Counted from the first letter of the stretch, positions 1 to 9,329 are shown. The stretch is DNA of 64,000 nucleotides from Thermus sp. CCB_US3_UF1 (GCF_000236585.1 NC_017278.1:930001-994000), one strand, 5' to 3'. Program-made: numbers and translations. The notes: generated by a model from the sequence alone, not told the origin.

Positions 1-152
1 AGGAGGGCCTCTAGGGTTTCCCCCGAGACCGGACCGGCCACCTCCACCTCGAGGGGCAGCCCCTCGGGCAGCCGCAGGGCGCGGATCTCCTCCGGGGTTT
101 CCCCGCCGTCTAGGCGCAGGGCCAGGGCCTTGGGGGTGGCGCGGAGGCGCAT
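1..152 (-). CDS. minC: Septum-site protein MinC, N-terminal part (runs off the window)
   Basis: Only the first 50 residues are visible, beginning MRLRATPKALALRLDGG; the rest lies beyond base 1. The segment looks like the MinC N-terminal domain, which inhibits FtsZ polymerisation together with MinD. The position fits: it follows mreC, mreD and PBP2 with 9 bases to spare, and mre genes next to minCD are common in bacteria. A TAGAAT box (164-159) lies 6 bases before the ATG, and its TAG is also the stop codon of the upstream PBP2 gene, so minC may have a leaderless internal promoter. The identification rests on a short fragment plus context. Confidence 0.6.
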   Translation of the reverse strand, partial: MRLRATPKALALRLDGGETPEEIRALRLPEGLPLEVEVAGPVSGETLEAL

Positions 153-161
153 GGGCTTATT

Positions 162-1913
162 CTACCGGTCCTGTGCCTCTTCCTTGGAGATGCCCCAGTA
201 GGCGGCCATCACCTTGCGCACCGCGGGCAGGGCCACGCGGCTGCCCTCCCCGCCGTTTTCAAAAAAGGCCACCACCACCAAAGGGGGGTAGGGGGCGCCG
301 GGTTCCGCGGGGCCGTAGCCCATGTACCAGGCGTGTTCCAGGCCCGCCCGTTTGCCGGGGGTTTCCGCGGTGCCCGTCTTGCCCCCGGTGGGCACGGGGA
401 AGCTTCCCAGCACGTGGCGGGCGGTGCCCTCCTTCACCGTTTTTCGCAAGCCTTCCTGTAGGGTTTGCCAAAAGCGCCCAGGAACCGGGGCCAGGCGGGG
501 GCGGAGGGTTTTCTGGCCCACCTGCTTCACCAGGTGGAGGCTGGGTTTTTGCCCCCCGTTGGCGAGGGTGGCCAGCATCCGGGCCACCTGGGCCGGGGTG
601 GCCAGGACGGGCCCTTGGCCGATGGCCACGGAAAGGGTTTCCCCAGGGTACCAGGGTTCGCCAAAGGTTTCCCGCTTCCAGGCCCGGGTGGGCAGGAGGC
701 CCGCGCGCTCGGCGATCTCCAGCCCCGTGGCCTCCCCTAGGCCCAAAAGGCGGGCCCGGGCTGCTAGGCGGTCCACCACCCCTAGGGGGTCCTGGGCCAC
801 CGCCTGGTAGTACCAGGTGTTGCAACTCCAGGCGATGGCCTCCTTCACCGTCATGGGGCCCATGTCGTAGCCGGCCCAGTTGCGCCGCACCTGGCCCCCG
901 TAGACCAGGTAGGGGCTGCAGCGGAAGGAGGTGGAGGGGTTCACGTACCCCTCTTCCAGAAGGGCGTAGCTGGTGGCCAACTTGAAGGTGGAGCCTGGGG
1001 TGTAGGGCTGGACCGCCCGGTTGAGGAGGGGGAAGTCCTTGTCCTGCAAAAGGGTCTGGACCTCCTGGGGTACGGGGCGGCGGGCGAAGAGGTTGGGGTC
1101 AAAGGAAGGGGCGCTGGCCATGGCCAGAACCTCCCCGGTCCTGGGGTCCAGGGCCACGATGGCCCCCTTGACCCGGGTGGCCGGGGGCAGGCCCTTTTGC
1201 CGCCGCCCGGCGTTGATGTCGGCTAGGGCCTCCTCCAGGGCCTTTTCCGCCGCCCGTTGCAGGTCCAGGTCCAGGGTCAAGACCACGTCCTGCCCCGGGG
1301 TTGGCTCCTCCAGGATGCTTTCCCGGAGCCTTTCCCCCCGGACGTTCACCTCCACCGCCCTTACCCCCCGCTTGCCCCGGAGGTAGGTTTCCAGGGCGGC
1401 CTCGAGGCCCGCCTGGCCCACCTGCTCGTCCGGGCTGTACCCCTGCTTCACCTGCTCCGCGTTGGCCTGGAGCACGTACCCCAGCACGGGGCCGGAGATG
1501 GGGTTAGGGTAGTGGCGCTCAATCCGCTCCACCAGCTTCAGGTTCTTCTGCCCCGCGGTGAGCTCGGCCAGGGTGGGGAGAAGGTGCTCGGGGACCCCGG
1601 CCTTGAGGACCGTGGGGCCCTTGACGGGGGGTAGCGCGCTAAGGCCCAGGAGGGGGAGGAGGCGCTCCTGGAAAGGGACCTCCCCCCCCTCGTACACCAG
1701 GTCCACCACCAGCCGGTCCTGGGCGATCACCCGGCCCTTGCGGTCCAGGATCCGGCCCCGGGGGGCGGGGATGCCCTCGGTCTTGAGGTAGTTGCCCTGG
1801 CTCCTTAGGGCGTACTTCTCATGCTCCAGCACCTGGAGCTGCCAGGTGCGCAAGGCCAGGAGGCCAAAGGCCACCAGGAAAAAGAGGATGAGGGCGTAAA
1901 GCCGGCCGGTCAT
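162..1913 (-). CDS. mrdA: Penicillin-binding protein 2 (elongasome transpeptidase)
   Basis: A 583-residue class B penicillin-binding protein that cross-links peptidoglycan during cell elongation. It has an N-terminal membrane anchor at about residues 5-23, then a dimerisation domain, then a transpeptidase domain with all three active-site motifs: S308-T-F-K311, S363-C-N365 and K512-T-G-T. An in-frame extension further upstream is possible, but ATG 1913 is preferred because it forms ATGA with the mreD stop and begins right at the anchor (MTGRLYALILFF). Fourth gene of the maf-mreC-mreD-mrdA run, so it probably works with MreC and MreD in rod-shape maintenance. Confidence 0.94.
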   Translation of the reverse strand: MTGRLYALILFFLVAFGLLALRTWQLQVLEHEKYALRSQGNYLKTEGIPAPRGRILDRKGRVIAQDRLVVDLVYEGGEVPFQERLLPLLGLSALPPVKGPTVLKAGVPEHLLPTLAELTAGQKNLKLVERIERHYPNPISGPVLGYVLQANAEQVKQGYSPDEQVGQAGLEAALETYLRGKRGVRAVEVNVRGERLRESILEEPTPGQDVVLTLDLDLQRAAEKALEEALADINAGRRQKGLPPATRVKGAIVALDPRTGEVLAMASAPSFDPNLFARRPVPQEVQTLLQDKDFPLLNRAVQPYTPGSTFKLATSYALLEEGYVNPSTSFRCSPYLVYGGQVRRNWAGYDMGPMTVKEAIAWSCNTWYYQAVAQDPLGVVDRLAARARLLGLGEATGLEIAERAGLLPTRAWKRETFGEPWYPGETLSVAIGQGPVLATPAQVARMLATLANGGQKPSLHLVKQVGQKTLRPRLAPVPGRFWQTLQEGLRKTVKEGTARHVLGSFPVPTGGKTGTAETPGKRAGLEHAWYMGYGPAEPGAPYPPLVVVAFFENGGEGSRVALPAVRKVMAAYWGISKEEAQDR

Positions 1914-2365
1914 CGCTTGGAGGGGAGGAAGCGGAGGGCGAGAAGGAAGAGGGGAAAGGTCAGGAGGCCCTCCAGCAGGAGGTCCAGGGGGGCAAGGGGG
2001 GGAAGCTCCAGCCTGAGCCAGTAGGCCACCAGGAAGTACCCCGTCCATTTGGCCAAAAAGGCCCAAAGGAAGGCGAGGAAGGCCCCCGGGGCCTCCCCCG
2101 CCACCAGGCGGCGGCTGGCCGCGTAGTGGGCGTAGGCGGCGCTCAGTAGGCCCACCCCGTGCAGGCCCAGAAGCCCAAAGCCCAGGAGGTCCTGCAGAAG
2201 CCCCAAGGCGAAGGCGGCGGGCAGGCCCAGGTAGTAGGGGGCGCTACGGGCGTAAAGGAGGGCCAGGACTAGGAAAAGATCGGGGGCCGGGAGACCTTGA
2301 GGCCAGAGCCCTCCCAAAAGGCCAGCGAGGAAGAGGGTGGCGAGGAGGCCGAGGAGGGGCTTCAT
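1910..2365 (-). CDS. mreD: Rod shape-determining protein MreD
   Basis: A 151-residue, very hydrophobic protein with about five predicted membrane segments, the usual size of MreD. MreD belongs to the elongasome that positions peptidoglycan synthesis. Its ATG forms ATGA with the mreC stop, and its stop overlaps the PBP2 start in the same way, so the genes are probably translationally coupled. Sequence motifs alone are weak, as is normal for MreD; the position between mreC and a class B PBP makes the call safe. Confidence 0.88.
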   Translation of the reverse strand: MKPLLGLLATLFLAGLLGGLWPQGLPAPDLFLVLALLYARSAPYYLGLPAAFALGLLQDLLGFGLLGLHGVGLLSAAYAHYAASRRLVAGEAPGAFLAFLWAFLAKWTGYFLVAYWLRLELPPLAPLDLLLEGLLTFPLFLLALRFLPSKR

Positions 2366-3150
2366 AGGGGCCTGAGCACCATCACCTCCTCCAGAAGGGA
2401 AAGCTGGACCAAAGGCCGTACCCAGGCCCGCTGCTTCAGGCCCCCTTGGACCCGCTCCACCCGCTCCACCCGGCCCACGGGGATGCCGTCGGGGAAGAGG
2501 CCCAAGGGGGTGCCGGTAAGGAGGAGGTCCCCCGGGGCCACCTTGACCGTGGGGGGGAACTCGGCCACCAGGTGGTCAGGGGGGGCGCCCCGGGCGATGC
2601 CCCGGCCCGGGGCCTTTTCCGGGCGCACCCCTACTTGGCTTTCCGGGTCCAGGAGGGTGCGCACCAGGGCCCGCCGCGCCTCCACCTCCACCACCAGGCC
2701 CACCAGGCCCTCGGGGGCGGTTACGGGCATGCCGGGCCTGAGGCCGTCCTGTTCCCCTAGGCCCAGGAGGAGACGGCGGTAGAGGCCGGAGAGGTCCTCC
2801 CCCACCACCGGGGCCACCGCCACCACCCCGGGGGCCTGGGCCTTGCGCACCTCCAGGGCCCGGGAGAGGCGCTCCACCTCCAGGCGCAGCTGGCGGTTTT
2901 CCATCTCCAGGGCGCTTACCTGATCCCTTAGCCCCCGCACCTCCTGGTAGAGGTCCCGCCGCTCCAGGAGGGCGCTCAGGCCAGCCCTGAGGTTTTGCCC
3001 CAGGCGGTGGCCCAGGGTGGGCAAGGGGGCGGTGAGGGGGGAGAGGGCGAGGGCCACCCGGGGGGCCAGGGGCCGGGTGAGGGCGGCCAGGCCGAGCCCC
3101 AAGGCCAGGAGGAGGAGGAAAAGGATGCGGCGCAGGGCCACCTCGCTCAT
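2362..3150 (-). CDS. mreC: Rod shape-determining protein MreC
   Basis: A 262-residue protein with one N-terminal membrane segment (about residues 6-25), a coiled-coil stretch (about 60-95, rich in Leu, Glu and Arg) and a beta-rich C-terminal region. That is the MreC architecture, in which the periplasmic part scaffolds PBP2 and the elongasome. ATG 3150 ([11 protein letters not shown]) is chosen over an upstream in-frame start because it overlaps the maf stop as ATGA. No mreB is seen in the window. Confidence 0.92.
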   Translation of the reverse strand: MSEVALRRILFLLLLALGLGLAALTRPLAPRVALALSPLTAPLPTLGHRLGQNLRAGLSALLERRDLYQEVRGLRDQVSALEMENRQLRLEVERLSRALEVRKAQAPGVVAVAPVVGEDLSGLYRRLLLGLGEQDGLRPGMPVTAPEGLVGLVVEVEARRALVRTLLDPESQVGVRPEKAPGRGIARGAPPDHLVAEFPPTVKVAPGDLLLTGTPLGLFPDGIPVGRVERVERVQGGLKQRAWVRPLVQLSLLEEVMVLRPL

Positions 3151-3716
3151 GGCCGGAACCCCCTTGCCCAAAGCAGGGCGAAGACCCGGGCCACGGGCAG
3201 GCCCACCACGGTGTAGAAATCCCCCTCCACCCCCTCCAGGAGGGCCATGCCCAGGCCCTGGGCCCCGTACCCGCCCGCCTTGTCCAGGCCCTCCCCGCTG
3301 GCCACGTACCAGGCGATCTCCTCCTCGGAGAGGGGGCGGAAGCGCACCTTGGCGGTGTGCACCTCCAGCACGGTGTCCTGGGGGGTGCGCAGGTAGAGGC
3401 CGGTGTGCACCCGGTGCTCCCGGCCCGAAAGGCGGCGCAAAAAGGCCCGGTTTTCCTCGGGGTCTTTGGGCTTACCCAAGGCCTCCCCCTCCAGGTCCAC
3501 CACGGTGTCCGCCGCCAGCACCCACGCCCCGGCCACGCTCTCCCCCTTGCGCCAGGCCAGGGCCAGGGCCAGCTCCCAAGGGGGCAGGGCAAGCCCCTCC
3601 TCCGCCACCCGCGGGGGCACCACCCGCAAGGGGTAGCCCAGGGCCTCCAGCAGGGCCCTCCGGCGAGGGCTTCCCGAGGCCAGGGTGAGGACTAAAGGGG
3701 CTCCCCCGCCTCCCAT
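3147..3716 (-). CDS. maf: Maf-family nucleotide pyrophosphatase
   Basis: A 189-residue Maf/YceF protein. These hydrolyse non-canonical or modified nucleoside triphosphates (such as dTTP/UTP or m7GTP) to the monophosphate. The family signature SGSPRRR is near the N terminus and the conserved AADTVV motif lies in the middle. Maf next to mreBCD is a widespread arrangement. The frame stays open far upstream, inside the phospholipase D gene, but that part is a GC-driven shadow; ATG 3716 leaves only a 25-base overlap with that gene and puts the signature at the expected distance. Confidence 0.9.
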   Translation of the reverse strand: MGGGGAPLVLTLASGSPRRRALLEALGYPLRVVPPRVAEEGLALPPWELALALAWRKGESVAGAWVLAADTVVDLEGEALGKPKDPEENRAFLRRLSGREHRVHTGLYLRTPQDTVLEVHTAKVRFRPLSEEEIAWYVASGEGLDKAGGYGAQGLGMALLEGVEGDFYTVVGLPVARVFALLWARGFRP

Positions 3717-4804
3717 AACCGCAGGACCTCCTCCCGGTAGCGTTCCGCCAGGGCCGGGCTCTTGAGGACCAGGAGGTTTTCGTTGTTCACCTGCCAGGCC
3801 CGGAGGGAGAAGTTGTAGCTGCCCGTGACCACCCAGGTCCGGTCCAGGACCATCACCTTGTGGTGCAGGGTGTAGGGGTTGGCGTCCTGGCGCACCTCGA
3901 GGCCCCCCTCCAGGAGGGCCTCTTCCCGGCTGTCCTTGAGGTTGCGCCGCTCCAGGAGGACCAGGACCCTCACCCCCCGCGCCTGGGCCTCCCGCAAGGC
4001 GGCCACCACCTGGGGGTCGGTGAGGACGAAGGCCGCCACCAAGACCTCCTCCCTGGCCTGGCGGAGGCGTTCCAGGAGGGCCTCCCGGGCCTTTTCCCCG
4101 CCCTTGGGGCTGAAGTAGGCCACCCCTTCCACCCCGTCTAGGGCGAAGGCCACGGGTTCTCCACGGCCTTCCTTTTCCCCGGCCAAGAGGGCGGCCAACT
4201 CCCGGGCGTACCCCTGGGCCAGGGTGGGGGAGGGGAGGAGGAGGCTGTTTTCGTTGTTGCGGGCAAAGGCGTTCCAGGTCATGTTGGTGCTCCCCGTCCA
4301 GACGGCCTTTCCGTCCACCACCAGGAACTTGTGGTGCATGAAGCCCTCCCGTTCGTCGTAGCAGACGGAGATCCCCACCAGGGCCTCGCAGCCTGGGGAG
4401 AGGGCCTTCACCCCTTCCTCCAGGGCCCGCCGCGGCACCCTGGGGGGCTCTTCCCTCTGCCCCAGGGAGGCCGCCACCAGGTAGCGGCGGAAGTCCTCCC
4501 GGTAGTCGCTCTCCCCGTAAAGGCGCACCCGCACCCCCCGCCGGTGGGCCTCGAGGAGGCCTTGGGCCACTTCCAGATCGCGGAACTCGTAAAAGGCCCC
4601 TTCCAGGCTTTCCTGAGCCCCGGCCATCAGGGCCAGGAGCCGGGTCTTGGCCTCTTTCCCCCCCTCGGGCATGAAGTAGACCTCGGCCCCCCCTTCCTCC
4701 ACCGCCGGGGGAGCGGGGGCGCGCAGCTCCTGGTAGGCCCAAAGCAGGAGGAGGACGAGGAGGACCACGTACCCAGGAAGCCCGGCCAGGGTTCTAGTAC
4801 CCAT
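3692..4804 (-). CDS. Phospholipase D-like protein, membrane-anchored
   Basis: A 370-residue protein with an N-terminal hydrophobic anchor or signal ([15 protein letters not shown]) followed by two phospholipase D catalytic repeats. Both HKD motifs are intact: HHKFLVVDG followed by GSTNMTWN, and HHKVMVLDR followed by GSYNFS. Two HKD motifs in one chain usually form one active site that cleaves phosphodiesters through a phospho-histidine. Lipid hydrolase, cardiolipin synthase-like or secreted nuclease activity cannot be separated by eye. The start overlaps the deoC end by 11 bases and the stop overlaps maf by 25, so it is probably cotranscribed. Confidence 0.85.
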   Translation of the reverse strand: MGTRTLAGLPGYVVLLVLLLLWAYQELRAPAPPAVEEGGAEVYFMPEGGKEAKTRLLALMAGAQESLEGAFYEFRDLEVAQGLLEAHRRGVRVRLYGESDYREDFRRYLVAASLGQREEPPRVPRRALEEGVKALSPGCEALVGISVCYDEREGFMHHKFLVVDGKAVWTGSTNMTWNAFARNNENSLLLPSPTLAQGYARELAALLAGEKEGRGEPVAFALDGVEGVAYFSPKGGEKAREALLERLRQAREEVLVAAFVLTDPQVVAALREAQARGVRVLVLLERRNLKDSREEALLEGGLEVRQDANPYTLHHKVMVLDRTWVVTGSYNFSLRAWQVNNENLLVLKSPALAERYREEVLRLWEAGEPL

Positions 4805-5465
4805 GCCCCTCCGCACCCCGTACCTCATCCCGTACCAGGGCCACGCCGCTGGAGGTGCCAAGCCTCGAGGCCCCCGCCTCCAGGAGGCGCAGGGCGGTCT
4901 CCCGGTCGCGGATCCCCCCTGCCGCCTTCACCTGGGCCCGTTCCTGGGCCAGGCTTGCCAAAAGGACCACGTCCTCCAGGCTGGCCCCCCGGGGGCCAAA
5001 CCCCGTGGAGGTCTTGAGGTAGTCGGCCCCGCCCCTCAGGGCGGCTTCGGCCACGCCCCGGAGGGCCTCCGGGGTGAAATACCCGGTTTCCAGGATGACC
5101 TTGAGCACGGCCTTGGGCACGGCCTGGCGCACCGCCCGCACCTCTTCCTCCACGTAGGCCAGGTCCCCGGCCAGGGCCCGGCCCAGGTGGATGACCATGT
5201 CCACCTCGTCCGCCCCCTGGGCCAAGGCCCAGGCGGCCTCCAGGGCCTTGACCTCCTTGGCTTGGTACCCCAGGGGGAAGCCCACCACGGTCACCAGGCG
5301 GAAGGGGGCGTGGGGGTAGCGTTCCCGCACCCACCCCACGTAGCTGGGGGGGATGCATAGGCCGTAGAAGCCATAGGCCAAAGCCTCCTCCGCCACCTTG
5401 CCGATCTCCTGGGGGGTGGCGGTGGGCTTGAGGAGGGTGTGGTCGATGTGGGCGGCCAGGTCCAT
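4794..5465 (-). CDS. deoC: Deoxyribose-phosphate aldolase
   Basis: A 223-residue class I aldolase that cleaves 2-deoxyribose 5-phosphate into glyceraldehyde 3-phosphate and acetaldehyde, in deoxynucleoside breakdown. It begins with the DeoC signature IDHTLLKP, and the expected lysines are present in LKVILETGYF (Schiff base), DYLKTSTGFG and KAAGGIRD. Length is normal. A TATGAT box (5479-5474) 8 bases before the ATG suggests a leaderless or near-leaderless minus-strand promoter. First gene of the leftward run that includes the mre genes. Confidence 0.95.
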   Translation of the reverse strand: MDLAAHIDHTLLKPTATPQEIGKVAEEALAYGFYGLCIPPSYVGWVRERYPHAPFRLVTVVGFPLGYQAKEVKALEAAWALAQGADEVDMVIHLGRALAGDLAYVEEEVRAVRQAVPKAVLKVILETGYFTPEALRGVAEAALRGGADYLKTSTGFGPRGASLEDVVLLASLAQERAQVKAAGGIRDRETALRLLEAGASRLGTSSGVALVRDEVRGAEGHGY

Positions 5466-5504
5466 ACCCTGCCATCATACGCAAAGGCCGTGATAGGATG
5501 GAAA

Positions 5505-5530
5505 GAGGCCCCTTCTTTGGGGCTTTTTTT
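5505..5530 (+). promoter_or_regulatory. Terminator-like hairpin in the ychF leader
   Basis: AGGCCCC (5506-5512) can pair with GGGGCTT (5519-5525), one G-U pair included, over a 6-base loop, and a run of seven T follows (5524-5530). The ychF ribosome-binding site begins right after the run and the ATG is at 5540. A TAGGAT -10 candidate at 5494-5499 would start RNA about where the stem begins. The element has the shape of an intrinsic terminator placed inside a 5' leader, so it may act as an attenuator; that role is inference. Confidence 0.55.
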
Positions 5531-5539
5531 GAGGTCAAG

Positions 5540-6646
5540 ATGCTGGCAGTCGGAATCGTCGGTCTACCCAATGTGGGCAAGTCCACCCTCTTCAACGCCC
5601 TCACCCGGGCTGGGGCCTTGGCGGCCAACTACCCCTTCGCCACCATCGACAAGAACGTGGGGGTGGTGCCCCTGGAGGACCCGCGGCTTTACGCCCTGCA
5701 AAGGGTCTTCGCCAAGGGGGAGAGGGTGCCTCCCGTGGTCCCCACCCACGTGGAGTTCGTGGACATCGCCGGCCTGGTGAAGGGGGCCCATAAGGGCGAG
5801 GGCTTGGGCAACCAGTTCCTGGCCCACATCCGCGAGGTGGCGGCCATCGCCCACGTGCTCCGCTGCTTCCCCGATCCCGATGTGGTCCACGTCATGGGCC
5901 GCCTGGACCCCTTGGAGGACGCCGAGGTGGTGGAAACCGAGCTGCTCCTGGCGGACCTGGCTACCCTGGAGAGGCGTCTGGAACGCCTGCGCAAGGAGGC
6001 CCGGGCCAACCGGGAGATGGCGCCCCTCCTGGAGGCCGCGGAAGGGCTTTACGCCCACCTGCAGGAAGGGCGGCCCGCCCGCACCTTCCCCCCTTCGGAG
6101 GAGGTCCGCCGCCTCCTCAAGGAAACCCCCCTCCTCACCGCCAAGCCGGTGATCTACGTGGCCAACGTGGCCGAGGAGGACCTCCCCGATGGGGCCAGTA
6201 GCCCCCAGGTGCAGGCCGTGCGGGCGAAGGCCCAGGCGGAAGGGGCGGAGGTGGTGGTGGTCTCCGCCCGGCTGGAGGCGGAGCTGGCCGAGCTTGCCCC
6301 GGAAGAAGCCCAGGAGCTTCTTTCGGCTTACGGCCTTAGGGAAAGCGGCTTACAGCGCCTGGCCCGGGTGGGGTACAAGGCCCTTTCCCTCCTCACCTTC
6401 TTCACCGCTGGGGAGAAGGAGGTGCGGGCCTGGACGGTCCGTCAAGGGGCCAAGGCCCCGGAGGCGGCGGGGGAGATCCACTCCGACATGGAGCGGGGGT
6501 TTATCCGGGCCGAGGTGATCCCCTGGGACAGGCTGGTGGAGGCCGGGGGGTGGGCTAGGGCCAAGGAGCGGGGCTGGGTGCGCCTCGAGGGCAAGGACTA
6601 TGTGGTCCAGGACGGGGATGTCCTGTACATCCTCTTCAACGCCTAA
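5540..6646 (+). CDS. ychF: Redox-regulated ATPase YchF
   Basis: A 368-residue member of the Obg-related YchF/OLA1 family, a ribosome-associated ATPase linked to translation and stress responses. Visible features are the P-loop GLPNVGKST at residues 8-16, the switch motif [17 protein letters not shown], and the C-terminal TGS-type domain ending [15 protein letters not shown] 5540 is chosen because GAGGTC (5531-5536) precedes it and the P-loop then has the usual offset; an upstream in-frame ATG at 5498 lies in the leader hairpin region. Divergent from deoC. Confidence 0.95.
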   Translation: MLAVGIVGLPNVGKSTLFNALTRAGALAANYPFATIDKNVGVVPLEDPRLYALQRVFAKGERVPPVVPTHVEFVDIAGLVKGAHKGEGLGNQFLAHIREVAAIAHVLRCFPDPDVVHVMGRLDPLEDAEVVETELLLADLATLERRLERLRKEARANREMAPLLEAAEGLYAHLQEGRPARTFPPSEEVRRLLKETPLLTAKPVIYVANVAEEDLPDGASSPQVQAVRAKAQAEGAEVVVVSARLEAELAELAPEEAQELLSAYGLRESGLQRLARVGYKALSLLTFFTAGEKEVRAWTVRQGAKAPEAAGEIHSDMERGFIRAEVIPWDRLVEAGGWARAKERGWVRLEGKDYVVQDGDVLYILFNA

Positions 6647-6652
6647 GGGGGT

Positions 6653-6681
6653 TTGACGCCGCTTGCCTTTTGTCCTACAAT
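6653..6681 (+). promoter_or_regulatory. Sigma-A promoter of tRNA-Gln
   Basis: TTGACG (6653-6658), a 17-base spacer and TACAAT (6676-6681), ending 12 bases before the first tRNA base. This is among the best -35/-10 pairs in the window, as expected for a stable RNA gene. Confidence 0.85.
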
Positions 6682-6693
6682 CCCCTTGGACGC

Positions 6694-6767
6694 TGGGGCG
6701 TCGTCTAATGGCAGGACAGCGGACTTTGGATCCGCCGGTCGTGGTTCGAGTCCACGCGCCCCAGCCA
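6694..6767 (+). tRNA. tRNA-Gln (anticodon TTG)
   Basis: A full cloverleaf can be drawn. The acceptor stem TGGGGCG pairs with CGCCCCA (6757-6763); the D arm follows; the anticodon arm GCGGA-CTTTGGA-TCCGC has loop bases giving TTG; the T arm is CGTGG-TTCGAGT-CCACG (6740-6756). Discriminator G and an encoded CCA end it at 6767. It stands alone, with its own promoter and a short T-run (6773-6777) after it. Confidence 0.95.
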
Positions 6768-6812
6768 CCTCTTTTTCATAGGACTTTCGCATCCCTTGGC
6801 TAAACTGGCCGC

Positions 6813-7175
6813 GTGGCGGCGGAGTATCCAGGCCTTCTCCTATTAAGCCGCAGCCCGGCCCTGCGGGCTTACGTGGAACTGGTCCTCTCCGAGGCCCAGG
6901 TTCCCGTGGCGTACTTTGATTCGGCCCGGGAGGGGCTTTTTTGGCTCCTGGACCATACCCCCCGCCACATCCTCCTGGACGAGGACCTGGACGTGGACCC
7001 CTTTGCCGCCGCCATCCGGATCAAGCACGTCAAGCGCCTAAAGGATATTCCCCTGGCCATCCTGATCTCCCCGTCGGAAAAGCTCCGCACCACCGCCGAG
7101 GTGGTGCGGGTGGTGCCCGTGGAGAAGCCCCTCACCCGGGAGAAGCTTTACCGCTTCCTGGGGATCGCCCCCTAG
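6813..7175 (+). CDS. Degenerate receiver-domain protein
   Basis: A 120-residue protein with the length and strand-helix pattern of a stand-alone response-regulator receiver domain. An Asp cluster (LLDEDLD) lies where the phospho-accepting Asp is expected, a Ser follows the fourth strand (AILISPS), and the Lys-Pro of the last strand is present (PVEKPL). The acidic pair usually found after strand 1 is missing: the segment reads LLLLSRSP. It may therefore be a pseudo-receiver unable to bind Mg2+ normally. The GTG start at 6813 follows a TAAACT box (6801-6806) by 6 bases, so the mRNA is probably leaderless. Confidence 0.6.
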   Translation: MAAEYPGLLLLSRSPALRAYVELVLSEAQVPVAYFDSAREGLFWLLDHTPRHILLDEDLDVDPFAAAIRIKHVKRLKDIPLAILISPSEKLRTTAEVVRVVPVEKPLTREKLYRFLGIAP

Positions 7176-7202
7176 GGGGAGGGCTTGGGTAAACTGGTGG
7201 GC

Positions 7203-9329
7203 GTGCGGGCCGTGCGCCTGGTCCTTCTCCTTTTGGCGGGCCTGGTGGCGGGGGCGGTCCTGGCCCTGGGCTACCTGGCCTACGCCTACACCCGGGGCCT
7301 GCCCGACCTTTCCCAGTTGGACCGCTTGCGCCTCACCGCCACCTCTACCCTGTACGCCCGGGACGGCAGCCTCCTGGCCCAGATCGCCAGCGTGGAGGAG
7401 GGGCGGGCCATCCACCGTAGCCTGGTCCGCCTGAAGGAGGTTTCCCCCGCCGCCCTGGCCGCTTTGGTCTTCTCCGAGGACCGCCGCTACTACCAGCACT
7501 ACGGGGTGGACCCGGTGCGCCTCCTGGGGGCCCTCTACGCCATCCTGCGGGGGGATCTCCAGGGGGGGAGCACCATCACCACCCAGGTCATCAAGAACAC
7601 CCTCCTCAAGGAGCTGGCCCAGGCCCGCTCCCTGGAGCGCAAGCTCAAGGAGTGGGCCCTGGCCCTGGAGCTGGAGCGGCGCTACACCAAGGCGGAGATC
7701 CTGGAGATGTACCTGAACGTGGTCCCCTGGGGAGGGAACGCCGTGGGCCTCAAGGGGGCGGCGGAGGCCTACTTCGGCAAGGACCCCGCCGCCTTGAGCC
7801 TGGCCGAGGGCCTCTACCTGGCCTCCTTGGTCCCGGCCCCCAACGCCCGGTATGGCGACCTCAAGGGGGTGCGGGCGCGGATGCGCCTTCTCCTGGACCA
7901 GATGGTGGCCGAGGGGTGGGTGAGCCGGGAGGTGGCGGAGGCGGCCTGGCGGGAACCCTTGGTGCCCAGGGGGTGGGAGGCCCGTTACGACGGGGAGGGG
8001 AACCTCCTGGAGGCCCGGCTGGTGGACCCCGAGGCCCGGCTTTTGGGGGAGATGGAGGTAAGCCTGGCCCCCCACTTTGTCCTGGAGGTGCGCCGCTTCC
8101 TCGAGGCCCGCTTTGGCCGGGAAAAGGTCTACGGGGAGGGGGGGCTTAGGGTCTACACCACCCTGGACCCGGCCATGCAGCGGGCGGCGGAGGCGGCGGC
8201 CAGGGGGGCCCGCCTGCCCGAGGGGGCGGATCTGGCCCTGGTGGGCCTGGACCCGGAAACGGGGGAGGTGCTGGCCCTGGTGGGGGGGGTGCGGCGGGAG
8301 GGGGATGAGTACAACCGGGCCACCCGGGCCCTGAGAAACCCGGGAAGCGCGGTCAAGCCCTTCGTCTACGCCACCGCCTTTGAGGAGGGCTGGACCCAGG
8401 CCACCCTGGTTCCCGACCGCCCCCTGGAGTTCCCCGACCCCAGCCAAAAGGACGGGGTCTGGCGGCCCAAGAACTTCTCCGGCACCTTCCTCAACCGGGA
8501 GATCAGCGTGCGCTACGCCCTGGACCTTTCCCTGAACCTTCCCGCCGTCTACACCGCCCAGGCCATCGGGGTGGAAAAGGTGGCCAGGAAGCTTTCCCAG
8601 GCGGGCTTTGCCGTGCGCTACCCCACCTTGGCCATCGCCATCGGGGGGGCCTCCATCACCCCCGTGGATCTGGCCGCGGCCTACGCCGCCTTTGCCAACG
8701 GCGGCTACCGGGTGACGCCCCTATACGTGCTCCGGGTGGAGGATGCCCGGGGCCAGGTCCTCTACCAGGGGGTACCGGAGCGGCGTCCCCTCTTCAGCCC
8801 CCAGGCCGCCTACCAGGCCTGGGACCTCCTCAAGGGATATGTCTACGACCTGGGGGAGCGGGGCCTGGCCAAGGGGGCCCGCATCCCTGGCCGGGTGGTG
8901 GGGGGCAAGACCGGGACCACCAACGAGGCCCGGGACCTCTGGTTTGCCGGGGTAACCCGGGGGCTTGCCGCGGTGGTCTGGGTGGGGCGGGACGACAACC
9001 AGCCCCTGCGCATGGGGGGGAGGGAGCCCAGCAGTTCCGTGGTCAACCCCCCCATCTGGCGGGCCTTCGTGGCCGAGGCCCTCAGGGGCCGGCCCACGGG
9101 GGACTTTCCCCCGCCTTCGGGCCTGGTCAAGGCGCGGATGGACCTCCTCTCTGGACTGGCCTCGGCCCAGGGGGTGGAGGCCTGGTTCCCCCAGGACAGG
9201 CTTCCCTTGGCCCCTGCCCCTCCCGAAAGCGTGGCCCCGCCCCCGCCCACCCCGGCTTCCCCGGGCCTCGAGGCCCCGCCCGTCCAACCCTCCCCCGAAC
9301 CTCCCACCCCGCCGGAGGAAACCCCATGA
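7203..9329 (+). CDS. Penicillin-binding protein 1A (glycosyltransferase/transpeptidase)
   Basis: A bifunctional class A PBP of about 708 residues that polymerises and cross-links peptidoglycan outside the membrane. After an N-terminal anchor comes a GT51 domain with E92 in SEDRRYYQHYG and the GGSTITTQ motif. The transpeptidase domain has S382-A-V-K385, SLN in DLSLNLPA, and K569-T-G-T. The last 50 or so residues are Pro-rich and probably flexible. The start is uncertain: TTG 7185, GTG 7197 and GTG 7203 are in frame. GTG 7203 is chosen because TAAACT (7190-7195) ends 7 bases before it, as at the preceding gene. Confidence 0.93.
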   Translation: MRAVRLVLLLLAGLVAGAVLALGYLAYAYTRGLPDLSQLDRLRLTATSTLYARDGSLLAQIASVEEGRAIHRSLVRLKEVSPAALAALVFSEDRRYYQHYGVDPVRLLGALYAILRGDLQGGSTITTQVIKNTLLKELAQARSLERKLKEWALALELERRYTKAEILEMYLNVVPWGGNAVGLKGAAEAYFGKDPAALSLAEGLYLASLVPAPNARYGDLKGVRARMRLLLDQMVAEGWVSREVAEAAWREPLVPRGWEARYDGEGNLLEARLVDPEARLLGEMEVSLAPHFVLEVRRFLEARFGREKVYGEGGLRVYTTLDPAMQRAAEAAARGARLPEGADLALVGLDPETGEVLALVGGVRREGDEYNRATRALRNPGSAVKPFVYATAFEEGWTQATLVPDRPLEFPDPSQKDGVWRPKNFSGTFLNREISVRYALDLSLNLPAVYTAQAIGVEKVARKLSQAGFAVRYPTLAIAIGGASITPVDLAAAYAAFANGGYRVTPLYVLRVEDARGQVLYQGVPERRPLFSPQAAYQAWDLLKGYVYDLGERGLAKGARIPGRVVGGKTGTTNEARDLWFAGVTRGLAAVVWVGRDDNQPLRMGGREPSSSVVNPPIWRAFVAEALRGRPTGDFPPPSGLVKARMDLLSGLASAQGVEAWFPQDRLPLAPAPPESVAPPPPTPASPGLEAPPVQPSPEPPTPPEETP

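Noticed and set aside
173-985. A 270-codon plus-strand open frame opposite PBP2
   Set aside because: Composition is Pro/Arg/Gly-rich and the opposite strand codes a PBP with all active-site motifs.
3717-4742. Upstream extension of the maf frame
   Set aside because: It overlaps the phospholipase D gene, which has two intact HKD motifs; the extra residues are Gly/Pro-rich noise.
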